A DNA stretch of 44,972 bases, taken from assembly GCF_022398475.1 (NCBI RefSeq), contig NZ_JAKEVM010000021.1, positions 1-44,972 of the forward strand. Reading direction: 5' to 3'. Shown piece by piece: positions 15,645 to 25,241 of the stretch. The position numbers and the translations under genes were made by a program. The number at the start of each line of letters is the position of its first letter. Within the stretch, counting starts at the first letter, position 1. This stretch comes from Pseudoalteromonas shioyasakiensis. GTDB taxonomy: Bacteria; Pseudomonadota; Gammaproteobacteria; Enterobacterales; Alteromonadaceae. Below the pieces are notes generated by a model, which made no database searches, had not been told where the DNA came from, and was given only the letters and a program-made list of their open reading frames with translations.

Positions 15645-18125
15645 ATGGCTGAAGACATACTGCTTAAATATGAAAGCCTAGTTGAAGAACTAAAGGCACA
15701 TTTAGGCACTCCCCAGTTCGACAAACTGTTTAAATCAAAGACAGCTAGCTTAACTAAGCCAGAGCAGTTTCTGATCAAAATGGAAATGTCGCGCTTATCT
15801 CAGCCTGTAGCACGCTTTATTGATTTACGTGGCCAGGTAACCGGCCAAGTGAAACCCTACGAATATGATGGTAAGCAACACTTTATGGACGATACCGCCA
15901 TTGAAGTGTTTGAAGATGCTATAAAGCGCCACGGTGGTTACACCCTTGCCGTTTACGAAGCGGTAATGAATACCGAAAACAATCACCGCGTAATGCAAAA
16001 AAAAGCCGCTGAACAAGCTTTAACTGACGATAGTACCACGACAGAGCAGTCTGCTAAGGTCATTAAGTTTGCATCCTATGAAAGTCGCCGCGAAGAGCGG
16101 ATGAACTACTCAATTAAAATTACCGTTGAACTAGATAAAGACAATAAGGTTGCAGCAACTACCTCGGACATCTCTTTAAGTGGCGCAAAAATCAAGTTAG
16201 CACCACGGTATAAAGTTAAAAAAGGCCAATTAATTGGTCTGCGCTTAGTTGGCCTAGAGCAAGATTTTGAACTGGGCTTAAAAAACGGAATTCAATACGA
16301 AGTGGTTGCGGTAGAAAAAGTATCCCGTGAATACAACCATGTACGCTTAAAGCGCACCTTTATTGAAAATAATGATAAGTTTGATGAGTTCTTAGAAAGC
16401 TTTATTCACGGTAATAAACGTCGCTATAAAGTGAACTTAGACAATACCTTAGATGCGGTTGTATCGAAAGGCTACGAGCAATACTACATTCCACGTGTTA
16501 CCTCGCTTTATACGTTTTTGAGCTTACAAGGCGACAAGCTTTATCCTAGCCTTGCGTTAACCACAGAAAATAACATTTTTATTCAGCGCTATTTTTGTGA
16601 TGAGCGTAAGTTGTCATGCTTATATAGCATTATAAATCAGCAACGTTTAGGTCACTTGCTCAGTTCACCAGATGCGGTAAAAGAAGAATACCTGTACACC
16701 TTCACTCATACCGTTGCTAGCAAAATTTATTACTACTCAGCTACACGAACTGAGCTTGATAGCCAACCACAACTGAGAGATTTATTTTTCGGCTTTGGTA
16801 GCCAAAAAGACAGTTGGCAATGCTTTAAGCTTCAGTTGATGCCAAGCCATCCGGAAGATTCGTATATTCCGCTGTCGCTACCAAGCAGTGCTGGTAAAAA
16901 CATCGAAAAACTAAATAAGCCACCGACACCACGGGTGCAGGGGTTGATTAAAGATGTTAAATATCTACTGATTTTGACCTCGGTGGGTACTAAGTTTGAA
17001 CAACAAACATACCAACAGCTTGATTATAATAAAGATGCGGTAAACCAACTTAAACAGTTTGGTCACAGTAAGCATAAAACGCCTCCTCATTTAGAGCCTG
17101 TGGCGCTTGAGTATGTGAACCTTCGTGCTCATAAACGCTATTTATACAAAACAGCTATCAGCATTGAACATCATGAGCAAACAATTACAGGCCATACTCG
17201 TGATTTGTCTGTGATGGGCTTGCAAATTGAATGCGACCAACCGGTTGAGTTCAGAAAAGGCGATATCATCAAACTAAACTTGCCTGATTTGCAAAAAATT
17301 ACCAAAAAGCACGATTTAACAAATCTGGCTTATGAAGTAATGGCTATAAGTAAATCACTGACAACAGTAAATTTAAAAGTGCATAAAGTTGGTGACTTAC
17401 CGCATATGGCGATTAAGTTTTTCACCGTATTAATCGATAACAACAAAGACAAATTACGTGTTTGTGAAGAAACCCCTAAAATTCCGGGGCTATCAACTGC
17501 ACTCAGAAATATGGTGACCAAAAGCGTATGCCAATTCCCGTTTTATTTACATAAAGAAGCTGCCCACTTTAAAGCTGGCGCTATTGGCCAAGGCTTATAT
17601 CCAAGCCATCTTCATGTACTACTACAAAATTTTGCGTTATTGAACGAAACAACCAGCATCGACGGATTCTTATCAACGGATCAAATTACAGAAGTGATCA
17701 CCCCGTTGATCAAAGACCGTAGTCGCCAAGATCCACCTCTGCCATTTACCCTATTTGTTCGCTTTGATCCGCGCCAAGCCGAAATAAGCGATGCAATTAC
17801 CAGCCGCTGTATTAGTGAAGATGATTACAAACCACAAACTTTGTTTGTGAAAAAAGCGCTGAAAAACGATTTAGTCTTTGTATTTCGTTTATATGTATCA
17901 CGAACTGGTCGCCCTGATATTGATTACTTAGCGAATGAACTCAAATATATTAGTCAGTACGCATTACATAAAGCAAAAGACTTAGAAGAAGCACTATGGG
18001 CAGTAGCTGGTGTGGGTGATTTAATTGATATAACCGAAGAAGCGCTTACCCATTTTGATATTGACCAAAGGCTGATCAATGAAATGAGCAAACGCAAAGC
18101 GACTTGGTTAAAGCGAGTAATCTAA
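15645..18125 (+). CDS. Large protein with two PilZ domains (probable c-di-GMP receptor)
   Basis: PilZ domains bind cyclic-di-GMP through an RxxxR arm and a (D/N)xSxxG strand. Both elements appear twice in this 826-residue protein: R148-R152 with DISLSG (175-180), and R494-R498 with DLSVMG (520-525). The N-terminal 130 residues are helical. The regions about 255-430 and 600-826 are conserved-looking alpha/beta without a signature I recognise. No membrane segment or output domain is visible. Similar long PilZ proteins sit between radA and serB in vibrios; I think Vibrio cholerae PlzC is of this kind, but that is from memory. The stop overlaps the convergent serB stop by 18 bases. Confidence 0.85.
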   Translation: MAEDILLKYESLVEELKAHLGTPQFDKLFKSKTASLTKPEQFLIKMEMSRLSQPVARFIDLRGQVTGQVKPYEYDGKQHFMDDTAIEVFEDAIKRHGGYTLAVYEAVMNTENNHRVMQKKAAEQALTDDSTTTEQSAKVIKFASYESRREERMNYSIKITVELDKDNKVAATTSDISLSGAKIKLAPRYKVKKGQLIGLRLVGLEQDFELGLKNGIQYEVVAVEKVSREYNHVRLKRTFIENNDKFDEFLESFIHGNKRRYKVNLDNTLDAVVSKGYEQYYIPRVTSLYTFLSLQGDKLYPSLALTTENNIFIQRYFCDERKLSCLYSIINQQRLGHLLSSPDAVKEEYLYTFTHTVASKIYYYSATRTELDSQPQLRDLFFGFGSQKDSWQCFKLQLMPSHPEDSYIPLSLPSSAGKNIEKLNKPPTPRVQGLIKDVKYLLILTSVGTKFEQQTYQQLDYNKDAVNQLKQFGHSKHKTPPHLEPVALEYVNLRAHKRYLYKTAISIEHHEQTITGHTRDLSVMGLQIECDQPVEFRKGDIIKLNLPDLQKITKKHDLTNLAYEVMAISKSLTTVNLKVHKVGDLPHMAIKFFTVLIDNNKDKLRVCEETPKIPGLSTALRNMVTKSVCQFPFYLHKEAAHFKAGAIGQGLYPSHLHVLLQNFALLNETTSIDGFLSTDQITEVITPLIKDRSRQDPPLPFTLFVRFDPRQAEISDAITSRCISEDDYKPQTLFVKKALKNDLVFVFRLYVSRTGRPDIDYLANELKYISQYALHKAKDLEEALWAVAGVGDLIDITEEALTHFDIDQRLINEMSKRKATWLKRVI

Positions 18126-19127
18126 CGGTAGAGAGAGTAAGTAAGCAACTTGCAGTAATGAGCCTTCATTAATTGCAGTTTGTGCTTGCTCAACTACTTT
18201 AGGTTTACCATGCACAGCAACACCAAGCCCTGCCACAGCCATCATTTTCAAATCGTTCGCACCATCACCCATAGCAACAGTTTGGCGGTTGTTTAATGTA
18301 AGCTTTTGTTCGATTCGTTTAAGTACACGGGCTTTTTCCTCAGCATCAACAATTGTGCCTATGACCTTGCCTGTTAAGCGATTATCTTTGAATTCAAGGG
18401 TATTGGCGTGCACTTCATCTAAATCTAGCAGTGACTGTACTTGCTCAGCAAATGGCACAAAACCACCTGATGCAATAGCTAAATGCCAGTTATGCGTTTT
18501 TAGGTATTGGCATAACTCACTCACGCCCGGCATTAGCGGTAAACTCGCTTTTAAGCCATCAATTAAGTCTACATCGATACCTTCAAGCTTAGCGACACGT
18601 TGCTTTAAGCTTTGTGCAAAGTCTAGCTGACCAGCCATTGCTTGTGCGGTTACAGCGGCAACTTCGTCATAAACATCGGCAAGGCGCGCTATTTCGTCGA
18701 TGCACTCGATAGTAATGGCTGTTGAGTCCATATCCATCAGCAATAAACCTGGTTCATTCACTGTTGGTGGATTTGTTAATTGCACCAGTTGAATACCCAA
18801 TTGCTTAGCAAACTCAACTAATACCAAAGGGCTTAGTGCTGTTGTTGTATCGCTATGAAAGCTCCACGCTACTGGCATGTCTGAGATTGGCTGATAACAA
18901 CAAAGCGATAAATTGCTAAACCCTTGCGCTGCTAAAAAATCGCTAATAGCAAGTAATTGCTCAGCATTAAGCTCATTACCAAAGGCAACACTGAACACGC
19001 CTTGATTTGCTTTTGGCGTAAAGTCTGTTGTAATAAGGTGTTTGTTTTCAATTTTATACCAGCAATTTAGGCTGATTTGTTCTGCTAAATTTGCTGAAGG
19101 TGTAGCAGCTAAGCTAAGCTGTGACAT
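18108..19127 (-). CDS. serB: Phosphoserine phosphatase SerB
   Basis: SerB removes phosphate from O-phosphoserine, the last step of serine synthesis. It is a HAD-family enzyme. The catalytic DMDST lies at 132-136 (D132 nucleophile, D134 acid), followed by ECIDEIA, the IASGGF segment of motif II, and GDGANDLKMM with the metal-binding aspartates. The 339 residues are close to the E. coli enzyme with its N-terminal extension. It is divergent from ytjB, as in E. coli, and its 3' end overlaps that of the PilZ gene. Confidence 0.96.
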   Translation of the reverse strand: MSQLSLAATPSANLAEQISLNCWYKIENKHLITTDFTPKANQGVFSVAFGNELNAEQLLAISDFLAAQGFSNLSLCCYQPISDMPVAWSFHSDTTTALSPLVLVEFAKQLGIQLVQLTNPPTVNEPGLLLMDMDSTAITIECIDEIARLADVYDEVAAVTAQAMAGQLDFAQSLKQRVAKLEGIDVDLIDGLKASLPLMPGVSELCQYLKTHNWHLAIASGGFVPFAEQVQSLLDLDEVHANTLEFKDNRLTGKVIGTIVDAEEKARVLKRIEQKLTLNNRQTVAMGDGANDLKMMAVAGLGVAVHGKPKVVEQAQTAINEGSLLQVAYLLSLPLDYSL

Positions 19128-19252
19128 AGTGGCTCCACATTAGACTTATGTCTGTCCTTGGTCGTGCATTTGGCACTCGCACTCAAGGGGCTGTTAAAGT
19201 TATCATGTTGTACCATCAAATTTAAAAGCTGTCAGTAACGTATACGGTGACT

Positions 19253-19873
19253 ATGAAAAATAACCAACTTAAAATTCCCTTTTCAGCCACTTATCGCCAA
19301 CGTGTTGTGCGCTTGAGCTTGGCTGCAGCCTGTTTTGTGCTGTTAAGTTGGGTTGCCATGAATAGTAGCTTTCAAAGCCACCAATTACTTTATGATAGTG
19401 CTGACAGCACCGCGATAAGCTTAACCAAGTTTATGGCACTAAATGCAAAAACCCCACTGCAAGAAAAAAACAAACCAGAGTTAAATGCTTTGTGTAATCA
19501 TATTGCTGAAGATGAGTATGTTTTAGCGGCAACGATTTACGATCAACAAGGTATTCAAATTGCGGCCAGCGATAATTGGCAAAGTCACCACACTTTTGGT
19601 TTATTACCTGATTCAACGCCGGGTATCAGCAAACTTAAAACCCCATTTGTAGAGCCGGTGATAAGTGATGATGAAAGGCCAATTGGCTTTGTGTCGATTA
19701 CCTATTTAACGCAGGCTTCTATTGCAACCAGCCACAGTAGTTTTCATGATTTAGGTCGCCAAGTGTTATTAATGTTAGTGATCACCTGTATTTTTACTTG
19801 GCAGCTAGGCCGCGGCTTAAAACACTGGCAAATCAACCGTTACATCAAAAAAAGTGCAGAGCAAGAATCATAA
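19253..19873 (+). CDS. ytjB: AhpA/YtjB (SMP) family membrane protein
   Basis: This 206-residue protein has an N-terminal membrane helix (about 18-38), an extracytoplasmic domain of about 120 residues (LYDSADSTAISLTKFMALN... ATIYDQQGIQIAASDNW), and a second helix near 165-185 (VLLMLVITCIFTWQLG), then a short basic tail. The layout and the YDQQGIQIAASDNW segment match the E. coli SMP (YtjB) protein. That protein lies divergent from serB as this one does; its role is unclear. The ATG at 19253 is preferred, with a GTG two codons upstream (19247) as alternative. The 3' end overlaps the convergent TatD-family gene by 34 bases. Confidence 0.87.
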   Translation: MKNNQLKIPFSATYRQRVVRLSLAAACFVLLSWVAMNSSFQSHQLLYDSADSTAISLTKFMALNAKTPLQEKNKPELNALCNHIAEDEYVLAATIYDQQGIQIAASDNWQSHHTFGLLPDSTPGISKLKTPFVEPVISDDERPIGFVSITYLTQASIATSHSSFHDLGRQVLLMLVITCIFTWQLGRGLKHWQINRYIKKSAEQES

Positions 19874-20613
19874 AGTTTAGCAGCCAATTTCTGCTTTGTA
19901 TCGCCTGTAACGCCTTTAAGCTCACATAAATGAGCAAATACATCACGCATCTTAAGTGGTGTATTAATCTGCCCTTGAAAACCAGCTAGCGGCATTGATG
20001 GCGAGTCGGTTTCAAGCACTAAATACTGCGGTTCAATTGTGCTTATAACTTTACGAGTTTTAGCAGCGCGCGGGTAACTAATCACGCCACCAACACCAAG
20101 CTTAAACCCTTGTTTAATATAACTATGAGCTTGTTGCTCTGAACCTGAAAAGGCATGAATAACACCTCCATACTTTGGCTTGCAGCGCTTAAATGAGCGA
20201 GCAATTAAGTCATGGCTTTGTCTGTGATGTACAATCAGTGGTAAAGCGAGTTGGTTGGCAAGCTCTATCTGCCCTTCAAAAAGCTGCGTTTGTTTATCGA
20301 GGTTGTCGATACTGCGATCAAGTCCGCACTCACCGATGGCAATAAACTGCCCAGTATGGGTTTTCGCTAATTGCTCTAGTTCAGCGAGGTGATGAGCTTG
20401 GTGGTCAGATAAAAAATAAGGATGTAAGCCTAAAGCAACTGAAATACTTGGCTCTGATTTAGCAAAAGAGAATAGTTTTGTAGATTGTGCCAAGCTCACA
20501 CCCGGCACAATAAAATGCTCGATCCCTACTTGCTTGCATGCCTTGATGAGCTCTGTGCGAGTCTCATCAAATTCGCCAAAATCAAGGTGGCAGTGGGAAT
20601 CGATAAAACGCAT
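19840..20613 (-). CDS. yjjV: TatD-family metal-dependent hydrolase (YjjV-like)
   Basis: TatD-family proteins are TIM-barrel metal-dependent deoxyribonucleases. The metal ligands are visible: H7 and H9 in DSHCH, the glutamate in IGECGLD, histidines in IVHHRQSH and VIHAFSGS, and the aspartate in ETDSP. The 257 residues fit YjjV better than TatD or YcfH, but the subfamily is inferred. Its ATG follows the pdxH stop directly (TAAATG), which suggests translational coupling. The gene overlaps the convergent ytjB by 34 bases. Confidence 0.85.
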   Translation of the reverse strand: MRFIDSHCHLDFGEFDETRTELIKACKQVGIEHFIVPGVSLAQSTKLFSFAKSEPSISVALGLHPYFLSDHQAHHLAELEQLAKTHTGQFIAIGECGLDRSIDNLDKQTQLFEGQIELANQLALPLIVHHRQSHDLIARSFKRCKPKYGGVIHAFSGSEQQAHSYIKQGFKLGVGGVISYPRAAKTRKVISTIEPQYLVLETDSPSMPLAGFQGQINTPLKMRDVFAHLCELKGVTGDTKQKLAAKLYDSCSALFLM

Positions 20614-21252
20614 TTACGGATTTAAACGACCAAACTGCCAACTACCGTCGGCTTGGCGTTGATACATAAAGCGGTCGTGTAAGCGGTGTGCTCCGCCTTG
20701 CCAAAATTCGATTTTAGTAGGCTCAACACAGTAGCCTCCCCAAAAATCAGGCAGTGGAATTTCACCCTCAGAAAACTTTTGCTTCATTTTCGCAAATGTT
20801 TCCATTAGTACCTTACGCGATGACACAGGACGACTTTGCTGAGATGCCCATGCAGCTAACTGGCTTTCTTTAGGACGCGATAAAAAGTACTTTGCCACAG
20901 CAGTTGTTGGTAAAGGTTTAGCTTCACCATAAACAATGACTTGTCGCTCCATGTGGTGCCACGGAAAGTGGAGAGAAATTTTGTTATTACCTTTAAGCTC
21001 CTGCGCTTTGCGCGAGCCGGTATTGGTAAAAAATACAAAGCCATTTTCATCAAGATGCTTTAACAGCACAATACGCTGCGACGGCTGACCATGCTCATCA
21101 ACCGTTGCAACGACCATCGCCGTAGGATCAGGCAGATTAGTGGCAACAGCTTGCTCAAGCCATTTTTCAAACTGCTTGATTGGAGACGCATCAAGCATGT
21201 CTTCAGATAAACCATCCTGTAAATATTCACGGCGAATATCTTCAAGTTTCAT
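20614..21252 (-). CDS. pdxH: Pyridoxamine 5'-phosphate oxidase
   Basis: PdxH is an FMN enzyme that oxidises pyridoxine or pyridoxamine phosphate to pyridoxal 5'-phosphate. The 212 residues carry family segments: [25 protein letters not shown] (FMN site), [42 protein letters not shown], and the C-terminal [14 protein letters not shown] ... [15 protein letters not shown] precedes the ATG at good spacing. Immediately further upstream lie twelve copies of a heptamer repeat, which would be in the leader if the candidate TTGACA promoter at 21360-21387 is used. Confidence 0.97.
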   Translation of the reverse strand: MKLEDIRREYLQDGLSEDMLDASPIKQFEKWLEQAVATNLPDPTAMVVATVDEHGQPSQRIVLLKHLDENGFVFFTNTGSRKAQELKGNNKISLHFPWHHMERQVIVYGEAKPLPTTAVAKYFLSRPKESQLAAWASQQSRPVSSRKVLMETFAKMKQKFSEGEIPLPDFWGGYCVEPTKIEFWQGGAHRLHDRFMYQRQADGSWQFGRLNP

Positions 21253-21273
21253 AAAATTCCCTCTATCGCTACT

Positions 21274-21357
21274 ATCAGCTATCAGCTATCAGCTATCAGC
21301 TATCAGCTATCAGCTATCAGCTATCAGCTATCAGCTATCAGCTATCAGCTATCAGCT
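21274..21357. repeat. Tandem heptamer repeat, 12 x ATCAGCT
   Basis: Twelve perfect, uninterrupted copies of ATCAGCT (AGCTGAT when read towards pdxH) fill these 84 bases and begin 22 bases upstream of the pdxH start codon. The unit has no start or stop pattern that suggests coding use. Such perfect short tandem arrays are usually unstable by slippage. Confidence 0.97.
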
Positions 21358-21359
21358 AA

Positions 21360-21387
21360 AGATTAATCAAGGTTATTGAGCTGTCAA
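21360..21387 (-). promoter_or_regulatory. Candidate pdxH promoter upstream of the heptamer array
   Basis: On the minus strand a perfect TTGACA (21382-21387) is followed after 16 bases by TAATCT (21360-21365), a weak -10. The start site would fall at the first repeat units, making the array the 5' leader of pdxH. Confidence 0.35.
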
Positions 21388-21390
21388 TTT

Positions 21391-21427
21391 TGTTGGGTTT
21401 CGCTACGCTCTACCCAACCTACGAAGC
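21391..21427. repeat. REP-like palindromic element, copy A
   Basis: GTTGGGT and ACCCAAC arms flank a TTCGCTACGCTCT core, followed by CTACGAAGC. The same 37-base element, with one change in the core, recurs at 21515-21551. It resembles the widespread extragenic palindromes with GGTTGGGT / ACCCAACC arms. Confidence 0.8.
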
Positions 21428-21468
21428 TAGGTTCTAGGTTCTAGGTTCTAGGTTCTAGGTTCTAGGTT
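21427..21468. repeat. Tandem heptamer repeat, 6 x CTAGGTT
   Basis: Six perfect copies of CTAGGTT plus a partial CTA lie between the two REP-like elements. The unit differs from the ATCAGCT array 70 bases away but has the same length. Imperfect CTAG-containing words continue to about 21505. Confidence 0.95.
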
Positions 21469-21514
21469 CTACAAGCTACTCCCCTAGCGCCTAGAGTCTA
21501 GGGCCTTCGATTTA

Positions 21515-21551
21515 TGTTGGGTTTCGCTGCGCTCTACCCAACCTACGAAGC
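21515..21551. repeat. REP-like palindromic element, copy B
   Basis: This is a second copy of the 21391-21427 element in the same orientation, with GCTGCGC in place of GCTACGC in the core. It lies 51 bases beyond the argS stop codon and could form a hairpin at the end of the argS transcript. Confidence 0.8.
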
Positions 21552-21602
21552 ACATCATCAGCAAGTCTAGGAGTGCTTTCAAAGCGAACTACACGAAGCA
21601 GA

Positions 21603-23345
21603 TTACATTTGCTCCATGACTTCGATACCTAAAAGATCCAATCCTGACTTCAACGTCTTAGCAACCAAATTACACAGTACTAAACGGCTGTCACGAACAC
21701 TTGGCTCTACGCCTTCTTTTAGAACTGGGCATGCTTCATAGAACGTCATGTATAGGCTTGCTAGTTCGTATAGGTATCCACATAATACGTGCGGTGTCGC
21801 TTCGCTGATCATTAGATCGAGTACTTCTTCTAACTGAAGAAGTTTAAGTGCCAGCGCTTTTTCTTGTGGCTCGTTGATTGCAATATCTGCTGTTAATGAC
21901 GCTGCATCGATACCTGATTTACGGAAAATACTGCGAACACGTGTGTATGCATATTGTAAGTAAGGCGCTGTAGCACCTTCAAAGCTCAGCATAGTGTCCC
22001 AGTTGAAGATATAGTCGCTAGTACGGTGCTTAGAAAGATCCGCATATTTCACTGCGCCAATACCAACTTTACGGGCAATTTCGCTACGTTCTTCGTCGCT
22101 TAAATCTGACTCACGCTCAGCAAGCTTAGCTGCGGCACGAGTGATTGACTCTTCTAGCAAATCAGCAAGCTTAACGGTACCGCCAGTACGTGTTTTGAAT
22201 GGCTTACCGTCTTCACCCATCATGGTGCCGAATGGGCAGAATTCATAACTTGTTTCATCACGTAATAAACCGGCTTTACGTGCTGTTAGCTCAACTTGAT
22301 TGAAGTGTAAGCTTTGACGTGCATCTACAAAGATTAGGATACGATCAGCACCCAGTTTATTAGAACGGTAATCACAAGCAGCTAAGTCGGTTGTCGCATA
22401 TAAGAAACCACCACCTGATTTCTGTACGATAAACACTGAAGGCTCACCGTCTTTGTTAGCTAGTTCATCTAAGAACACCACTTGCGCACCATCAGACTCA
22501 ACAGCAATATCTTTGTCTTTTAAAAGTGCGATGATGTTTGCAAGTTCGCTGTTGTATGCACTTTCAGCCATGATATCATCTTGCGTAAGTGTGACGTTTA
22601 GACGCTTATAAACTTCTTCAGAATGCTTTACAGAAGTGGCAATGAATAACTTCCAAAGTTTTTCACAGTGTGCGTCGCCGCCTTGTAATTTAACAACGTA
22701 ATTACGGGCTTTGTCGGCAAACCCTTCTTCATCATCAAAGCGTTTTTTCGCATCACGGTAGAAGGTTTCAAGATCGGCCAGCGCTACAGACTCTAAGTCT
22801 ACACCTTGGTTGATTTGATCTTCTAAGTGCGCGATTAACATACCAAACTGAGTACCCCAGTCACCCATATGGTTTTGACGAACAACTTCATCACCACGGA
22901 ACTCAAGGGCACGAACAACTGCATCACCAATGATGGTTGAACGTAAGTGGCCTACGTGCATTTCTTTAGCAAGGTTAGGTGATGAGTAATCAACAACTAC
23001 TTTTTGTGCTGTTGCATGTGGCGCAACTGCTAGCTTTTCGTCTTCGTTTGCTGCTTTTAAGCTAGCTGATAAAAACTCAGGCTTTAGGTGAATATTGATA
23101 AAACCTGGGCCCGCGATTTCAGTTTTTTCTGCGATATCAGCAAGGTCTAGGTTATCGATAATTTTTTGTGCAAGTTCACGCGGGTTTGATTTTAATTTTT
23201 TAGCCGCGCCCATTGCGCCATTGATTTGGTAATCACCAAACTGTGGACGTGTACTTTGTGTTACCGCTGGGTTAGTGTCTTCAGGTAACCCTGCTGCAAC
23301 CATAGCAGCAATTGCTTTGTCGATTAAAAGAGTACGAATATTCAT
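21603..23345 (-). CDS. argS: Arginine--tRNA ligase
   Basis: ArgS charges tRNA-Arg. From the ATG at 23345 the protein has 580 residues and starts [20 protein letters not shown], as ArgS proteins do; the frame extends 12 codons further to a GTG without homology. The class I signature appears as [21 protein letters not shown] (HVGH form of HIGH), and the C-terminal all-helical DALR anticodon domain is present ([15 protein letters not shown]... [13 protein letters not shown]). AAAGG lies 11 bases ahead of the start. It follows prfC by 61 bases on the same strand; a REP-like palindrome lies downstream. Confidence 0.96.
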   Translation of the reverse strand: MNIRTLLIDKAIAAMVAAGLPEDTNPAVTQSTRPQFGDYQINGAMGAAKKLKSNPRELAQKIIDNLDLADIAEKTEIAGPGFINIHLKPEFLSASLKAANEDEKLAVAPHATAQKVVVDYSSPNLAKEMHVGHLRSTIIGDAVVRALEFRGDEVVRQNHMGDWGTQFGMLIAHLEDQINQGVDLESVALADLETFYRDAKKRFDDEEGFADKARNYVVKLQGGDAHCEKLWKLFIATSVKHSEEVYKRLNVTLTQDDIMAESAYNSELANIIALLKDKDIAVESDGAQVVFLDELANKDGEPSVFIVQKSGGGFLYATTDLAACDYRSNKLGADRILIFVDARQSLHFNQVELTARKAGLLRDETSYEFCPFGTMMGEDGKPFKTRTGGTVKLADLLEESITRAAAKLAERESDLSDEERSEIARKVGIGAVKYADLSKHRTSDYIFNWDTMLSFEGATAPYLQYAYTRVRSIFRKSGIDAASLTADIAINEPQEKALALKLLQLEEVLDLMISEATPHVLCGYLYELASLYMTFYEACPVLKEGVEPSVRDSRLVLCNLVAKTLKSGLDLLGIEVMEQM

Positions 23346-23406
23346 TGTAATTTTTACCTTTATGGCCCGCTGTACGGGCACTTAAATTTGAAGCAGACTT
23401 AGCGTA

Positions 23407-24990
23407 TTAGTTTTCGCGCGTGTGGTTAAACTTGATATCTGGATAGCGTTCCATCGACAAGTTTAGGTTTACACGGCTTGGGGCGATATAAGTAAGGTTA
23501 TCGCCACCATCAAGCGCTAAGTTGCTTTCGCACTTACGCTTAAACTCTTCAAGCTTTTTGGTATCGTCTGAGCTTACCCAACGTGCAGTGTTAACACTCA
23601 CACCTTCGTAAATCGCATCAACGTTGTATTCTGCTTTTAAGCGCGCAACAACCACATCAAACTGTAGTACACCGACCGCACCAACGATTAGGTCGTTATT
23701 GATAAGCGGTCTAAATACTTGCACAGCACCTTCTTCAGATAACTGAACTAAGCCTTTTAACAATTGCTTTTGTTTTAATGGATCTTTTAAGCGAATACGA
23801 CGGAATAATTCTGGCGCGAAGTTAGGAATACCACCAAACTTCATTTTTTCACCTTGCGTGAAGGTATCACCAATTTGAATTGTACCGTGGTTGTGTAAAC
23901 CAATGATGTCACCTGCGTAAGCATCTTGCGCTCGTTCACGGTCACCGGCCATGAAGGTTACCGCATCAGAAATACTGACTTGCTTACCAATACGCACATG
24001 ATTCATCTTCATACCTTGGCTATATTCGCCAGAAACAATACGCATAAAGGCGATTCGGTCACGGTGTTTAGGGTCCATGTTCGCTTGGATTTTAAATACG
24101 AAACCAGAGAAGTTATCTTCAGTTGCCGCTACTTGGCGGTCTTCTGTTTCACGTGGTAATGGCGCAGGAGCCCACTCAGTTAAGCCATCAAGAACATGGT
24201 CAACACCAAAGTTACCAAGTGCTGTACCAAAGTAGACTGGTGATAATTCGCCAGCTAAGAACAGATCTAAATCAAATTCGTGTGATGCACCAATTACAAG
24301 CTCTAGCTCTTCACGAAGCTGTTCAGCAAGTTCGCTACCAATCGCAGTATCAAGCTCAGGGTTATCTAAACCTTTAATAACGCGCACTTCTTGAATTGTG
24401 TGGCCTTGACCTGTGCTGTACAAAATCGTTTCTTCACGGTGAATGTGGTAAACACCTTTAAACTCTTTACCACAACCAATTGGCCAAGTTACCGGCGCAC
24501 AGGCAATGTTTAGCTCAGTTTCAACTTCGTCTAATAACTCCATTGGATCACGAATATCACGGTCACACTTATTCATAAAAGTTACGATAGGTGTGGTACG
24601 TAAACGTGTTACTTCCATTAATTTACGAGTACGATCCTCAACACCTTTCGCTGCGTCGATGACCATTAGGCATGAGTCAACCGCAGTCAGTGTACGATAA
24701 GTATCTTCAGAGAAGTCTTCGTGTCCTGGAGTATCAAGTAAGTTAACTAGACGCTCATTGTAAGGAAATTGCATAACAGACGTAGTTACCGAGATACCAC
24801 GTTCTTTTTCCATTTCCATCCAGTCTGATTTTGCGTGCTGGTTTGAGCCACGACCCTTTACGGTACCCGCTTTTTGAATCGCTTGTCCGAATAACAGAAC
24901 TTTTTCTGTAATAGTGGTTTTACCCGCATCCGGGTGCGAGATGATCGCAAAGGTGCGTCGTTTATTAATTTCGGTAGTTAAATTAGACAT
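23407..24990 (-). CDS. prfC: Peptide chain release factor 3
   Basis: RF3 is a GTPase that recycles RF1 and RF2 from the ribosome after termination. The 527 residues show the GTPase motifs: G1 HPDAGKTT (19-26), the switch region [13 protein letters not shown]3 DTPGHEDF and G4 NKCD, followed by the RF3-specific domains ([32 protein letters not shown]). Length is normal. An upstream TATAAT promoter lies at 25037-25042. RF2 (prfB) is encoded elsewhere in this window. Confidence 0.97.
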   Translation of the reverse strand: MSNLTTEINKRRTFAIISHPDAGKTTITEKVLLFGQAIQKAGTVKGRGSNQHAKSDWMEMEKERGISVTTSVMQFPYNERLVNLLDTPGHEDFSEDTYRTLTAVDSCLMVIDAAKGVEDRTRKLMEVTRLRTTPIVTFMNKCDRDIRDPMELLDEVETELNIACAPVTWPIGCGKEFKGVYHIHREETILYSTGQGHTIQEVRVIKGLDNPELDTAIGSELAEQLREELELVIGASHEFDLDLFLAGELSPVYFGTALGNFGVDHVLDGLTEWAPAPLPRETEDRQVAATEDNFSGFVFKIQANMDPKHRDRIAFMRIVSGEYSQGMKMNHVRIGKQVSISDAVTFMAGDRERAQDAYAGDIIGLHNHGTIQIGDTFTQGEKMKFGGIPNFAPELFRRIRLKDPLKQKQLLKGLVQLSEEGAVQVFRPLINNDLIVGAVGVLQFDVVVARLKAEYNVDAIYEGVSVNTARWVSSDDTKKLEEFKRKCESNLALDGGDNLTYIAPSRVNLNLSMERYPDIKFNHTREN

Positions 24991-25036
24991 GTAAGCTGCT
25001 TTTAGTCATAACAAAGCGCACTTAACTGCCTTATAA

Positions 25037-25063
25037 ATTATAAAGCTCGGTGCGCACTGTAAA
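25037..25063 (-). promoter_or_regulatory. Candidate prfC promoter
   Basis: On the minus strand a perfect TATAAT (25037-25042) lies 15 bases after TTTACA (25058-25063), or 16-17 bases if the -35 is shifted one or two bases into the T run. The leader would be about 40 bases. Confidence 0.5.
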
Positions 25064-25178
25064 AATAAAATAGAATTGCCGAGCATTATACCTTGTTTGT
25101 CTTAGCCAAAAAAGCAGCGATTGTAAGTAATTATTCACCTTTCGTTGCGGATTTTCGTTGTTCACTTTTTTGCTAAGC

Positions 25179-25207
25179 TTGTGTAATCAAGTTGTAACGC
25201 ATACTAT
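25179..25207 (+). promoter_or_regulatory. Possible promoter of the hybrid kinase
   Basis: TTGTGT (25179-25184), 17 bases and TACTAT (25202-25207) lie 35 bases upstream of the ATG at 25242. It is a moderate match to sigma-70 consensus. GGAGGG forms a strong ribosome site about 15 bases before the ATG. Confidence 0.35.
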
Positions 25208-25241
25208 TGATAAATTGCACGGAGGGATATCAATTTAGGTC

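Noticed and set aside
21274..21357. CRISPR array
   Set aside because: The units are seven bases, contiguous and without spacers, so this is a simple tandem repeat.
21140..21379. Open frame of 79 codons containing SAISYQL repeats
   Set aside because: It is produced by the heptamer array and the antisense strand of pdxH; no ribosome site and no independent support.
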